In this document: one piece after another, positions 10,790 to 18,954 of the stretch
Layout: each line of letters begins with the position of its first letter
How positions within the stretch are numbered: the first letter of the stretch is position 1
Source of the DNA: JADJOM01 sp963817435
GTDB taxonomy: Bacteria > Gemmatimonadota > Gemmatimonadetes > Gemmatimonadales > GWC2-71-9
Length of the DNA stretch: 64,000 nucleotides
Direction of reading: 5' to 3'
Assembly: GCA_963817435.1 (NCBI GenBank)
Contig: CAWFNY010000001.1
Span: 806,001 to 870,000 of the forward strand
Program-made: the position numbers and the translations under genes
The notes under the pieces: generated by a model
Database searches by the model: none
Told to the model about the DNA's origin: nothing
What the model saw: the letters and a program-made list of their open reading frames with translations, nothing else

Positions 10790-11209
10790 TCAACGGCGGG
10801 CAATCATCCTGAGCGTGTACCGTTCGCCGTCTACCACCAGCTGAGCGTAGTAGATGCCGGGGGACAATTCCCCGCTCCCGCCATTCTGCAGTCTCCCATC
10901 CCAGTAGGCTTCGTACTCACCACACCGGAGCCGCAGGTTCTGGAGCCGTTCACCGTTCGACCCGAGAAGAATGGGCACCGCGACCGACTGTACCAGGACG
11001 TTGTAGATCTTCAAACTGACCAGTGGCTGATGACCTCGCTCGCAAAGTTCAGGGTTCAGCACGAACGGAATCGTTGTCGACGGGAAGAACGGGTTGGGAT
11101 AGTTCTCCCGCAGTTCCACCTTCGGCGGGGGCCGTTCCTGTGCGGAGGCGGCGCCACCAAAGCCGAGGAGCAGCGCGAGAAACCACCCCGGCCAGCGACT
11201 TCCGACCAT
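10790..11209 (-). CDS. Small exported protein made of a FlgD-like / T9SS type A sorting-like domain
   Basis: 139 aa. A signal peptide (about residues 1-22, ending AASAQE) is followed almost at once by ENYPNPFFPSTTIPF. That is the hallmark start of the roughly 80-residue C-terminal domain annotated as T9SS type A sorting or FlgD-like Ig domain; the matching YxAYWDG, SPGIYY and RMIARR elements follow. In the family this module is normally the tail of a large secreted protein; here it is nearly the whole protein. Two cysteines (CERG and LRCG) could form a disulfide. The start at 11209 is fixed by AGGAGAAACCC just upstream. It is a lone gene between selB and clpB. Confidence 0.75.
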   Translation of the reverse strand: MVGSRWPGWFLALLLGFGGAASAQERPPPKVELRENYPNPFFPSTTIPFVLNPELCERGHQPLVSLKIYNVLVQSVAVPILLGSNGERLQNLRLRCGEYEAYWDGRLQNGGSGELSPGIYYAQLVVDGERYTLRMIARR

Positions 11210-11322
11210 GGGTTTCTCCTCTCCTGACATTCGTAGTTCGGTAGCCGTACCTCCTGGGGTAAGCTGCCAAGATCGTCGGGCTCGCCGGTCCACGCAAGCA
11301 ATCGGCGACCGGGGGAAACGAT

Positions 11323-11341
11323 GCGGGGAGGAACGCCCCGC
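11323..11341 (-). terminator. Probable terminator after selB
   Basis: A GCGGGG/CCCCGC 6-bp stem with a 7-nt loop lies about 80 nt downstream of the selB stop. On the minus strand it is followed by ATCGTTTCC. The stem is short and the T tract minimal, so this is tentative. Confidence 0.35.
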
Positions 11342-11418
11342 ACCGGACGCCCTCCCCCATTCTGCATTGTGGGAACCCTTCAAGGTCCCAAGGCTACTAC
11401 GCACCAGCCCAGCCCGCG

Positions 11419-13275
11419 TCACACCCACCCCTCAAGTTTGGGCCCCGGCATGCGCCCATCCCCCTTCCTCACGGTCAGGCCGCAGCTGTCCGCCCATTCC
11501 AGAAGCGGGATCACGAACTTTCGGGTGAGTCCGGTGGCCTCGCGGACGGCGCCTGGCGTGATCTCGCCGGCCGCCCCAATCCTCCGCAGGGCGTCCACGA
11601 ATCGCGTCAGTGCCGCCCGGCTGAAGTACCGGTCCCGCTCGACCGGAACGATTCGGCCACTCCGCCCCGCCAGCCGAAGCGCATCACTCACGGCGCGGAG
11701 CCCGAGCGCGGATTCCAGTTCCGCCACGGTCGGAGGCGCGAGACCGCCGGCCTCCACTGCCGCAACCAGGCGTTCGACCATCGCCTCGCCGCCGGCGGCC
11801 GATGGCCGGAAGTCGGGCTCATGAATCATCCCGTTCTCCGCGATCAGCGATCTCCCCTCGAGCAGCCGCTCGAGCGCTGCCTCAGCCGCCGGCCCATGGC
11901 GGCCGAGTCCCTGCCGCAGCGTCTCGGCGGGCATCCCCGGATCAGAGGGATGCGCCTGGTGCCAGGCATGCACCGCCGCCGTCGCAGCGCGCCCCGCCGC
12001 GGTGACGAGTTCGGGGGCGACCAGGACGCCATCGACTCCAATGAGTTTCAGCGCGGCCACTGCCGACTTCACTCCGGCGGGCGAGAGCCCCAGGAGCACC
12101 GGTACCTGGGACTCGGCGGTCCCCCGCGGCCGCCGGGCGATGAGGGCTCGCAGCCGCTTCGCGGGCACCTCACTGTCGATCCCCTCCGGCCAGAGCACCT
12201 TTCCGCTGGGAGGCAGGGGATCGAGGACTCGCCCCCCACCAATCACGCTCACCGGGCTGTAGCTCCGCAGCACGAATCGGTCGCCACCTCGGGCGACCGC
12301 TGGTTCTTCGAGCACGAGCCGCGCGAGCGCGGAGCCGCCGGGAGGGATCGCCGCGCGGAGGTGGACGCGGGCAAGCGCCTCAAGGGTGCCGATATGGACC
12401 CGCACCCGGGCCTGATGGGTCAGCGGATGGGCCGCGCCTGGAAGGAGATCCAGCCGGACATCGAGCGCCCCGGTTGCCTGCCATGGATCTTCGCGCCGAA
12501 CCAGCACCTGGCCGCGCGCGGCCTGCTCGCGATCGATCCCCGCGATGCCCGCGGCAAGCCGATCGCCGGGCTGCGATGCGGCGAGCGCCGCCCCGTGGCG
12601 CTCCAGCGAGCGAACCCGCCCCTCCGCCTCGCCGGGCAGGACACGGACGGCGTCGCCGACCTGAAAGGAGCCCGACCAGGCCGTCCCCGTCACCACGGTA
12701 CCGGCGCCTGGCAGCGAGAAGGTCCGGTCGATCGGCAGCCTGGCGAGGTCGTCGGCCGCCCGGCGGGAGGGATTACGTCCGGCATGGGCCGCGATCTGGT
12801 TCCGCAGCGCATCGAGGCCCGCACCGGTGCGCACCGAGGTGGCGATCGGTCGCGAGAAGACGACGGGACTCCCCACGAGCCAGTCCGCGATCTCGGCTTC
12901 GATCATGGCGAGCCACTCCGGCTCCACCAGATCGGCCTTGGTGATCACCGGAATTCCCAGCGGGATCCGGAGCTGCTCGACGACGGCGAGATGCTCCCGC
13001 GTCTGCGGCATGATGCCTTCATCCGCGGCGATGATGAGGAGCACGACATCCAGGCCCGCGGCGCCGGCGACCATGGTGCGCACTAGATCCTCGTGACCGG
13101 GGACATCGACGAATCCCGCAATCTCGCCGTCCGCGAGCTGGAACGGCGCGAAGTGCAGATCGAGCGTGATTCCACGGCGCTGCTCATCGGCGAGCGGATC
13201 CATCCGCTGACCGGTCAGCGCTTCGACCAGCGCGGACTTGCCGTGGTCGATGTGCCCCGCTGTACCGATGATCAC
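11419..13275 (-). CDS. selB: Selenocysteine-specific translation elongation factor
   Basis: 618 aa. SelB delivers Sec-tRNA(Sec) to UGA codons marked by a SECIS element. The GTPase domain carries GHIDHGKS (residues 7-14), RGITLDL, DVPGHE (57-62) and ITKAD. Two beta-barrel domains follow. The C-terminal third consists of winged-helix repeats that bind SECIS RNA, ending in a segment (TGLTRKFVIPLLEW) characteristic of SelB. This long winged-helix tail separates it from EF-Tu. The start is GTG at 13275 overlapping the recO stop as GTGA. No tRNA-Sec, selA or selD is in view. Confidence 0.93.
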   Translation of the reverse strand: MIIGTAGHIDHGKSALVEALTGQRMDPLADEQRRGITLDLHFAPFQLADGEIAGFVDVPGHEDLVRTMVAGAAGLDVVLLIIAADEGIMPQTREHLAVVEQLRIPLGIPVITKADLVEPEWLAMIEAEIADWLVGSPVVFSRPIATSVRTGAGLDALRNQIAAHAGRNPSRRAADDLARLPIDRTFSLPGAGTVVTGTAWSGSFQVGDAVRVLPGEAEGRVRSLERHGAALAASQPGDRLAAGIAGIDREQAARGQVLVRREDPWQATGALDVRLDLLPGAAHPLTHQARVRVHIGTLEALARVHLRAAIPPGGSALARLVLEEPAVARGGDRFVLRSYSPVSVIGGGRVLDPLPPSGKVLWPEGIDSEVPAKRLRALIARRPRGTAESQVPVLLGLSPAGVKSAVAALKLIGVDGVLVAPELVTAAGRAATAAVHAWHQAHPSDPGMPAETLRQGLGRHGPAAEAALERLLEGRSLIAENGMIHEPDFRPSAAGGEAMVERLVAAVEAGGLAPPTVAELESALGLRAVSDALRLAGRSGRIVPVERDRYFSRAALTRFVDALRRIGAAGEITPGAVREATGLTRKFVIPLLEWADSCGLTVRKGDGRMPGPKLEGWV

Positions 13276-14033
13276 GCCGCGTCCCAGGCCTGTCCCAGCC
13301 AGAATTCCAGCGCGGGAAGCGCGGCGCCTTCGGCCATGTGGAAGCGGATGTAGCGGGCGAGCAGCCGCCGGTGGGCCGCCGCGTGCCGGGTGTCGAGGTC
13401 GGGCAGTGCGCCAGTCGCGGACGAAAGCTGACTGAGCGCGGTTCGCGCCTCCGCCGGGAGCACGGTCGTTTCGAGGCTGCGGGCGCAGAGCGCGCAGAGG
13501 GCGCCGCCCTCCGGAGGGCTGAACGCCACCTCGCCGCCCTCGGGGAGCGGGCGGCCGTCGCGGGCACAGGCATCCAGCGCGGGCGCGAAGCCGAGTGCGC
13601 CGACCAGTTGCCAGAGCGCGCGGAGGCTCACGGCCGGCAGCTCGGTCAGGGGAACCTGCTCGAGCTGGCGCAGCGCCTCCAGCAGTACGTCATACGCCTC
13701 GGGGTGGGGTTCGGCGGGAGCCACGCGGAGGACCACCTCGGCGGCCGCCGTCGCGGTGGCGTAGCGGCCGACGTCGCCGGTGAGCCGCACCGGCAGGCTG
13801 GTGAGATCGAACGCCGTCAGGGTGTGCAGGTCATGGCGTTCGGAGAGGAGGATCTGCGCCTGGCCGGAGCTCAGCACCTGCAGTCCCGCGCCGAACCGGC
13901 TCCGCGGCCTGGACGCTCCCTTCGCGATGGCGCTCTGCACACCGAAGTCCCGCGTCGCCAGCCGCACGATTCTGGAGGTCTCGCCGTAGCGCATGGCGGA
14001 GAGAATGATCGCGGGGGTGGAGACGAGGGGCAT
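13272..14033 (-). CDS. recO: DNA repair protein RecO
   Basis: 253 aa. It helps RecR load RecA onto gapped DNA (RecFOR pathway). The N-terminal OB-fold is seen in TPAIILSAMRYGETSRIVRLATRDFGV, quoted here in part; a helical domain follows, then a zinc-finger-like cluster (C167 region, CALCARS) found in many RecO proteins. The C-terminus keeps the RFHMAEGAALPALEFW helix. The start is the ATG at 14033. It is followed with overlap by selB, an unusual partner whose expression may simply be coupled. Confidence 0.88.
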   Translation of the reverse strand: MPLVSTPAIILSAMRYGETSRIVRLATRDFGVQSAIAKGASRPRSRFGAGLQVLSSGQAQILLSERHDLHTLTAFDLTSLPVRLTGDVGRYATATAAAEVVLRVAPAEPHPEAYDVLLEALRQLEQVPLTELPAVSLRALWQLVGALGFAPALDACARDGRPLPEGGEVAFSPPEGGALCALCARSLETTVLPAEARTALSQLSSATGALPDLDTRHAAAHRRLLARYIRFHMAEGAALPALEFWLGQAWDAA

Positions 14034-14045
14034 GGATCGAAGATA

Positions 14046-14093
14046 GTTCCGAGGTCCGGGTCACGAGTTCAGCCCGTCCCACGGCCTCGGAAC
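14046..14093 (-). terminator. Stem-loop between the B12 operon and recO
   Basis: A 9-bp perfect outer stem (GTTCCGAGG/CCTCGGAAC), extendable by two pairs, encloses a smaller CGGG/CCCG stem. It directly follows the beta-propeller gene. On the minus strand the bases after it are TATCTTCG, so it is a plausible terminator of the B12 operon without a strong U tract. Confidence 0.4.
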
Positions 14094-14099
14094 CTGCAA

Positions 14100-15152
14100 C
14101 TACGGTGGCGGGATTTCGGTGACGATTGCGCCGACCGGGCAGCCACCGGCCGTGATCACCCGGGACTCGGTCAGATCCCTGCGCAGGATGTGAACCTTGC
14201 CCGTGGCGCCGTCGCAGGGCCCGGCTTCGAGGGCGTAGACACGCTCGCGGGAGTCCACCGCCACTCCAGAATTGGTCGGAATCGGGACGCCGTTCCCGGC
14301 CCCGCGAAACAGCGTGCGCTTCAGCAGGTCGAAGACCATCAGCCCTTCGGAATGGGAGCTCACATACAGCCGGTCGGTGCCGTTGGTCGCGACGGGACCG
14401 GGGGCGGTGCCGAAGCCGACGAAATTGCCGAGTTCGCTGCGGCCAACGGGGTCGATCAGCGTCAAGCGGCCCTCGGTGACACCGTCGTCCGGCCCCGCGT
14501 TCATCACATAGAGCACACCGTCCGTCGGCACGGTGCCGGACCTCGCGTTCCCCGGGCCAGGCAGCAGGATCGAGTCGATTCCCGACGCCAGGCGATTCGT
14601 CACCGGATCGACCACCGAGATCCAGCTGGGAGCGGGAGGGATGGTCGCGGGCAGGTTGCCGTTCAGTACGAAGACGCGGCCGCGGGTGTAGATCGCCACC
14701 TGTGGGTGGTGCCCGACCGGGACACTGGTGGTGGTGTCACCGGTCAGATAATTGATGCGGGTAACGGTGTTGAGGCCCGGATTCGCCACGTAGGCGATCG
14801 AGTCATCGACGATGGCGGAACCGGTGGCACCGGAGTTCGCCGCGAGCTGGATCGTCCGGACCAGGGTCCGGGTCTGCAGGTCGATGACCGCGACGGCATC
14901 GGCGGCGCCCAGCGGCACCAGTGCCCACCCGTTCTGCGCGCTGACGCCGTTCGGCGTCGCGTTCACCGCGCCGAGCGGGATGACGGTCGAAGTGGTGGGC
15001 GACTGCACCGGAACCACCTCCAGCGCGGCACCGGTGCTGTCCACGACGAGCAGGGCCTCTTCCGCGGGTGGCAGCGGCTCCTGCGCGCGGGCGCAGGCCA
15101 GCAGCGTCCCGAGGACCAGCAACCCGATGGGGAGCGTGCGGCGGAGAGTCAT
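14100..15152 (-). CDS. Beta-propeller (YncE/YVTN-like) lipoprotein, candidate BtuG-like B12-capture protein
   Basis: 350 aa. A lipoprotein signal peptide ends in LLAC (Cys around residue 20). The rest is made of repeated blades with patterns such as VAVIDLQTRTLVRTIQL, IAYVANPGLNTVTRINYLTGD and ISVVDPVTNRLASGI, typical of YncE/YVTN seven-bladed propellers. Its gene is last in the riboswitch-controlled btuF-btuC-btuD-btuB operon, 58 bp after the receptor gene. In Bacteroides, BtuG is a surface YncE-like propeller lipoprotein that captures B12 for BtuB. The same fold, lipidation and neighbour suggest an analogous role here, but this is inference. The sequence may equally be a generic YVTN protein. 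Confidence 0.7.
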   Translation of the reverse strand: MTLRRTLPIGLLVLGTLLACARAQEPLPPAEEALLVVDSTGAALEVVPVQSPTTSTVIPLGAVNATPNGVSAQNGWALVPLGAADAVAVIDLQTRTLVRTIQLAANSGATGSAIVDDSIAYVANPGLNTVTRINYLTGDTTTSVPVGHHPQVAIYTRGRVFVLNGNLPATIPPAPSWISVVDPVTNRLASGIDSILLPGPGNARSGTVPTDGVLYVMNAGPDDGVTEGRLTLIDPVGRSELGNFVGFGTAPGPVATNGTDRLYVSSHSEGLMVFDLLKRTLFRGAGNGVPIPTNSGVAVDSRERVYALEAGPCDGATGKVHILRRDLTESRVITAGGCPVGAIVTEIPPP

Positions 15153-15210
15153 GCGCTGAAAGATGTCAAGGTCCGCGCGCCAGCGCGACTGGTTCCCCCG
15201 CTGCGAGACC

Positions 15211-17178
15211 CTACAATCCGACCGAGAGACCCGCGAGGATCGCCCGGCCCCGGCCGGGGAACGCGACGACCGTCTCGTATCTCCGGTCGAAGAGGTTCTC
15301 CACCCGGAGGGTGCCGGTCAAGCCTACGCGACCCGGTGATTCCCGCAGCAGGTCGAGCGATGCATCGGCGTCCATCGTGACGTAGCTCGGCAGGGTTGTC
15401 CGCAGCGACGGGAATGGGCGGAAGTCGACGTCGTCGCGCTTCCCGACGTAGTTGATACCGAGCCCGAGACCGAGCCGGTCGGCGAGCCGGGTCCGGGCGT
15501 CGAGCCGCGCGCTGTGTGCAGGACGGCGGATCAGGGTCTTGCCATTCACGAAGACATCGCCGGCGCCGGTGGGGAGCCCGGCATCATCCACACGGGTCTT
15601 CAGGTAGGTATAGGAGCCGGTGAGCGTGGTGCCGTGCGCCGGACGGAGATCGACCGAGACCTCGACGCCGCGGCTGCTGGCCTTCGTCACATTGCGGTAA
15701 TTGGGCATGCCCGGCGCCACGTTCCCGTCGTACTGAATCAGGTTGCGGAAACGCTGGTCGAAGTAGTTGGCGGCGAGCGTCAGCGTTCCCCGGGCCAGCG
15801 ACTGCTCCAGCCCCACCTCCCAGCTCCGGCTCTGCTCCGGCTTGAGTGATGGATCGCCCAGCTCGAACGCACCCTGGGCGAAGTTCTCGCGGATCGAGGG
15901 CTCCTTGAATGCGGAGCCGACCGATCCGCGGGCGCGCAAGCCACCAGCAATGCCGTAGACGAGCCCGGCACGATAGGTGAAGTGGGTGCCGAACTCCTGG
16001 TTGTCGTCCAGCCGGACTCCGAGGTTCACGAGGGACCGGGCGCCGAGGTTGATGATGGTCTGTCCATAGACGCCCACGTTGCGGCGGGTGGCCGCGAACG
16101 ACGACCCAAGAATGGACCCGGCGTATTGCGAGCCCGAGGTCGAGAGCTCTCGCAGGTCCTCGAACTCGGCCTGCCCCCCCGCCGTCACCTTGATGCCCGG
16201 CGTCGCCTGGATGATGCCGCGGGCATCCACGGAACGACGGAGGGTGCGGGTCTCGCTCGAGGAATAGAAACCGAGGGTGTCTCCGGGATTGTCCGATGGA
16301 TTGGAGGCGCCGTCGTTCTGGCTGTGTGAGGCAAGGAAGACCCGGAGCTCCGCCCGCTCCGAGAAACGCCGGGCCACCTCGAGGCCGACGGTCGTCGCGT
16401 CCTGCAGCGAGCGCTGGTTGCTGTCCACCGCGACGCCGGTGTAATCCGTCGGAAAGTGGAACGTATTGTCGCCGGTGCGCGCCGTCAGGGTGAGATCGGT
16501 CCGGGCGTCCGGGTGCACGGTGAGCGCGCCGCTCGCCACCGTGCTCCGGTACCCACTGTTGAACGCGTAGATGCCGTCGGTGCTGTAGCGGGAGAGACTC
16601 GCCGAATAGGAGACCTGCTCGCTCCCGCCACTCGCGGCGACTCCCCCGCGCCAGGTGCCGTAGGTACCGGCCTGGGTCTGCGCCTGGGTGTGCAGGCGCC
16701 CCGCGCCGCGGCGAGTGATGATCTGTACCACGCCGGCCACCGCATCGGAGCCATAGAGCACGGACACGGGACCGCGGACCACCTCGATCCGTTCCACGTC
16801 ATCGGTGCTGAGGGTGCCGAAGTTGTAGCTGCCGCCCGCCTGATTCACCGGTACCCCGTCCACCAGCACCTTCACGAAATCGCTCTCCCCTCCACGCAGG
16901 AACAGCGAACTCACACCGCCATAGGATCCGCTCGAGACCACCGCGGCCCCCGGCACCTCACGCAGTGCATCCTCGAGGAAGTAGACGCCACGCTGACGCA
17001 GTTCGTCCCCGGTGATCACTGTGGTCGAGGCCACGCTGCGGCTGATCAGGGTTGGGGCGCGATCAGCGGTGACCACGATCTCGTCGAGCTGGGCCGCACT
17101 GTCGGAGGTCGCCTGTTGCGCGGCGAGCGGACCTGCAAGAGCCACGATGAGCAGGAGGACGGTGGTGGGAGTACGCAC
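15211..17178 (-). CDS. btuB: TonB-dependent outer membrane receptor, BtuB-like (vitamin B12)
   Basis: 655 aa. A signal peptide ends around PLAAQQ. The TonB box DEIVVTA follows, then the plug domain (RGGESDFVKVLVDGVPVN, VERIEVVRGPVSVLYGSDAVAGVV motifs) and a C-terminal 22-strand barrel ending in the RVENLFDRRYE segment and a terminal Leu. The start is GTG at 17178, 10 nt after the btuD stop, with GAAAGG upstream; the frame is open to 17244 but that part lacks a signal-peptide start. Substrate assignment rests on the riboswitch and btuFCD upstream. Confidence 0.9.
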   Translation of the reverse strand: MRTPTTVLLLIVALAGPLAAQQATSDSAAQLDEIVVTADRAPTLISRSVASTTVITGDELRQRGVYFLEDALREVPGAAVVSSGSYGGVSSLFLRGGESDFVKVLVDGVPVNQAGGSYNFGTLSTDDVERIEVVRGPVSVLYGSDAVAGVVQIITRRGAGRLHTQAQTQAGTYGTWRGGVAASGGSEQVSYSASLSRYSTDGIYAFNSGYRSTVASGALTVHPDARTDLTLTARTGDNTFHFPTDYTGVAVDSNQRSLQDATTVGLEVARRFSERAELRVFLASHSQNDGASNPSDNPGDTLGFYSSSETRTLRRSVDARGIIQATPGIKVTAGGQAEFEDLRELSTSGSQYAGSILGSSFAATRRNVGVYGQTIINLGARSLVNLGVRLDDNQEFGTHFTYRAGLVYGIAGGLRARGSVGSAFKEPSIRENFAQGAFELGDPSLKPEQSRSWEVGLEQSLARGTLTLAANYFDQRFRNLIQYDGNVAPGMPNYRNVTKASSRGVEVSVDLRPAHGTTLTGSYTYLKTRVDDAGLPTGAGDVFVNGKTLIRRPAHSARLDARTRLADRLGLGLGINYVGKRDDVDFRPFPSLRTTLPSYVTMDADASLDLLRESPGRVGLTGTLRVENLFDRRYETVVAFPGRGRAILAGLSVGL

Positions 17179-17188
17179 GTAACACCTT

Positions 17189-17983
17189 TCAGGTAACCGG
17201 CGCTTCGCCGGGCTTGAGTGGAACGATCTGCGGGGCACCGTCACACCAGGTCGTGATGGCCACGGGCCATTCGAAGACGCGGGTGACGTGTTGTGGCGTC
17301 AGGACCTCGGCGGGGACACCGTCGACCACACAGGCGCCCTCGTGCAGCAGGATCAGCCGGTCGGCGTAACGTGCCGCGAGGTTGAGATGGTGGGTCACGA
17401 GCAGCGTGGCGATTCCCTGCCCCGCCAGCCCGCGCGCCAGTTCGAAGACCTCCATCTCATGCTTGATGTCCAGCGAGGCGGTGGGCTCGTCGAGGATCAG
17501 GAGCCGCGGCTCCTGGGCCAGCGCCCGGGCAATACGGACCCGCTGCCACTCCCCGCCAGAGAGCGTGTCGGTGCGGCGGGCCGCGAGCGGTGCCACATCG
17601 GCGCGACCCATGGCCTCGGCGACGATCCGGCGGTCCGCGTCGCCGGGCGCGGCGACGGGTCCGAGATGCGCGTAGCGGCCGAGCGACACCGTCTCCGCGA
17701 CCGTGAGCGGGAAGAGACTCTCCTCGCGCTGGGTGACGACGCCGACGGTGCGCGCCATCGCCTGTGGCCCCCAGGCACGCAGTGGGCGTCCGAGCAGCTC
17801 TACACTGCCGCCGGTGAGCGGTACCGTGCCAAGCAGGGCCCTGAGGAGCGTGGTCTTGCCGCTGCCATTCGGGCCGACAACCGCGACCAGTTCGCCCGCC
17901 GAGAGCCCGATGCTCACGTCGTCGAGCGCCGGCTTCGGCGAGCGCGGATAGGACACGCTGAGACCGCTGGCACGGACGATCAC
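17189..17983 (-). CDS. btuD: Cobalamin ABC transporter ATP-binding protein
   Basis: 264 aa. It powers the BtuC permease. Walker A GPNGSGKT is at residues 37-44, followed by a Q-loop (VTQREESLF), signature LSGGEWQRV, Walker B LLILDEP, D-loop SLD and switch His in LLVTHHLNLAARYADR. This is the FecE/BtuD/HmuV subfamily. The start is GTG at 17983, overlapping the permease stop as GTGA; a longer open frame upstream is permease sequence read out of frame. Without the riboswitch it could be read as a siderophore or haem ATPase. Confidence 0.92.
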   Translation of the reverse strand: MIVRASGLSVSYPRSPKPALDDVSIGLSAGELVAVVGPNGSGKTTLLRALLGTVPLTGGSVELLGRPLRAWGPQAMARTVGVVTQREESLFPLTVAETVSLGRYAHLGPVAAPGDADRRIVAEAMGRADVAPLAARRTDTLSGGEWQRVRIARALAQEPRLLILDEPTASLDIKHEMEVFELARGLAGQGIATLLVTHHLNLAARYADRLILLHEGACVVDGVPAEVLTPQHVTRVFEWPVAITTWCDGAPQIVPLKPGEAPVT

Positions 17984-18954
17984 GCGAGGTTCTTCCGGAG
18001 CAGGACGGCGAAGAGCGGGACGCCCACCAGGGCGGTCACGATGCCCACCGGCAGTTCGATCGGCGGCGCCACCGAGCGGGCGAGCGCGTCCGCCAGCACG
18101 AGAAACGCGCCACCAACCAGGAAGGCGGCCGGCAGGAGGGTCGCGTGCAGCGGCCCCCAGATCCGCCGGATCGCGTGCGGGACCACCAGTCCGACGAAGC
18201 CGATCATCCCGCAGGTGGCGACCGCCGCCGCGGTCAGGCAGCCCGTCGCCAGATAGGCGGTACGCCGCAGGCGGTGCGGATCGACGCCGAGGTGGCGCGC
18301 CGAATCGTCGCCGAGGGCCAGCAGATCGAACCAGCGCGCGTGCCAGGCCAGGATGACGAGCGGCGCGACGGCGTACGCCGCGAAGATGCCGACCGCCTGC
18401 CACGACGCGGCGCCAAGCCCGCCGAGCATCCAGAGGAAGGCGTTGCGAAGCTGGCCCGCTTCGGAAAGGGTGAGGATTGCGCCGACGAGCGCGGAGGTGA
18501 AGGCGCTCACCACCACGCCCGCCAGCAGCAGCACATGCGCGTCGAGCCGGCGGCCCCGGACCAGACTCAGCCGGTACACAAGCGCGAGCGCCAGGATCGC
18601 GCCGCCGAAGGCGGCGAGCGGCAGCGTCCATGCCCCTCCGAGCCCGAGGGCGATCACCAGCACCGCCGCGATGGCTGCGCCACCCGAGATGCCGAGGAGG
18701 TAGGGGTCCGCGAGGGGGTTCTGGATCAGCGCCTGCAGCACGGCACCGGAGACCGCGAGGCTTCCGCCGACCAGGAATCCCAGCAGGACCCGTGGCAGGC
18801 GGAGATCACGGATGATCGTGCCGCCTTCCGCCGACGGATCGAAGAGTGCCGCAAGCACCTGGGCCGGCGCGAGGCGCACGGCGCCCAGTCCGAGACCGGC
18901 GAGCAGGGCGCCGATCGTGAGCAGAAGCAGCCCCGACATACGCGTCGGTCTCAT
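17980..18954 (-). CDS. btuC: Cobalamin ABC transporter permease (FecCD/BtuC family)
   Basis: 324 aa and about ten TM segments, forming a homodimeric channel with BtuD. Family signatures: RLPRVLLGFLVGGSLAVSGAVLQ near residue 50 (quoted in part), NPLADPYLLGISGGAA, and the C-terminal GFVGLVVPHAIR coupling region. The start is the ATG at 18954, which overlaps the btuF stop as ATGA. It is translationally coupled within the riboswitch-led operon. Confidence 0.93.
   Translation of the reverse strand: MRPTRMSGLLLLTIGALLAGLGLGAVRLAPAQVLAALFDPSAEGGTIIRDLRLPRVLLGFLVGGSLAVSGAVLQALIQNPLADPYLLGISGGAAIAAVLVIALGLGGAWTLPLAAFGGAILALALVYRLSLVRGRRLDAHVLLLAGVVVSAFTSALVGAILTLSEAGQLRNAFLWMLGGLGAASWQAVGIFAAYAVAPLVILAWHARWFDLLALGDDSARHLGVDPHRLRRTAYLATGCLTAAAVATCGMIGFVGLVVPHAIRRIWGPLHATLLPAAFLVGGAFLVLADALARSVAPPIELPVGIVTALVGVPLFAVLLRKNLA

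Noticed and set aside
10540..10803. 88-residue N-terminal extension of ClpB
   Set aside because: It reads as non-protein sequence, and ClpB homology starts at IRPERLTL at 10539.
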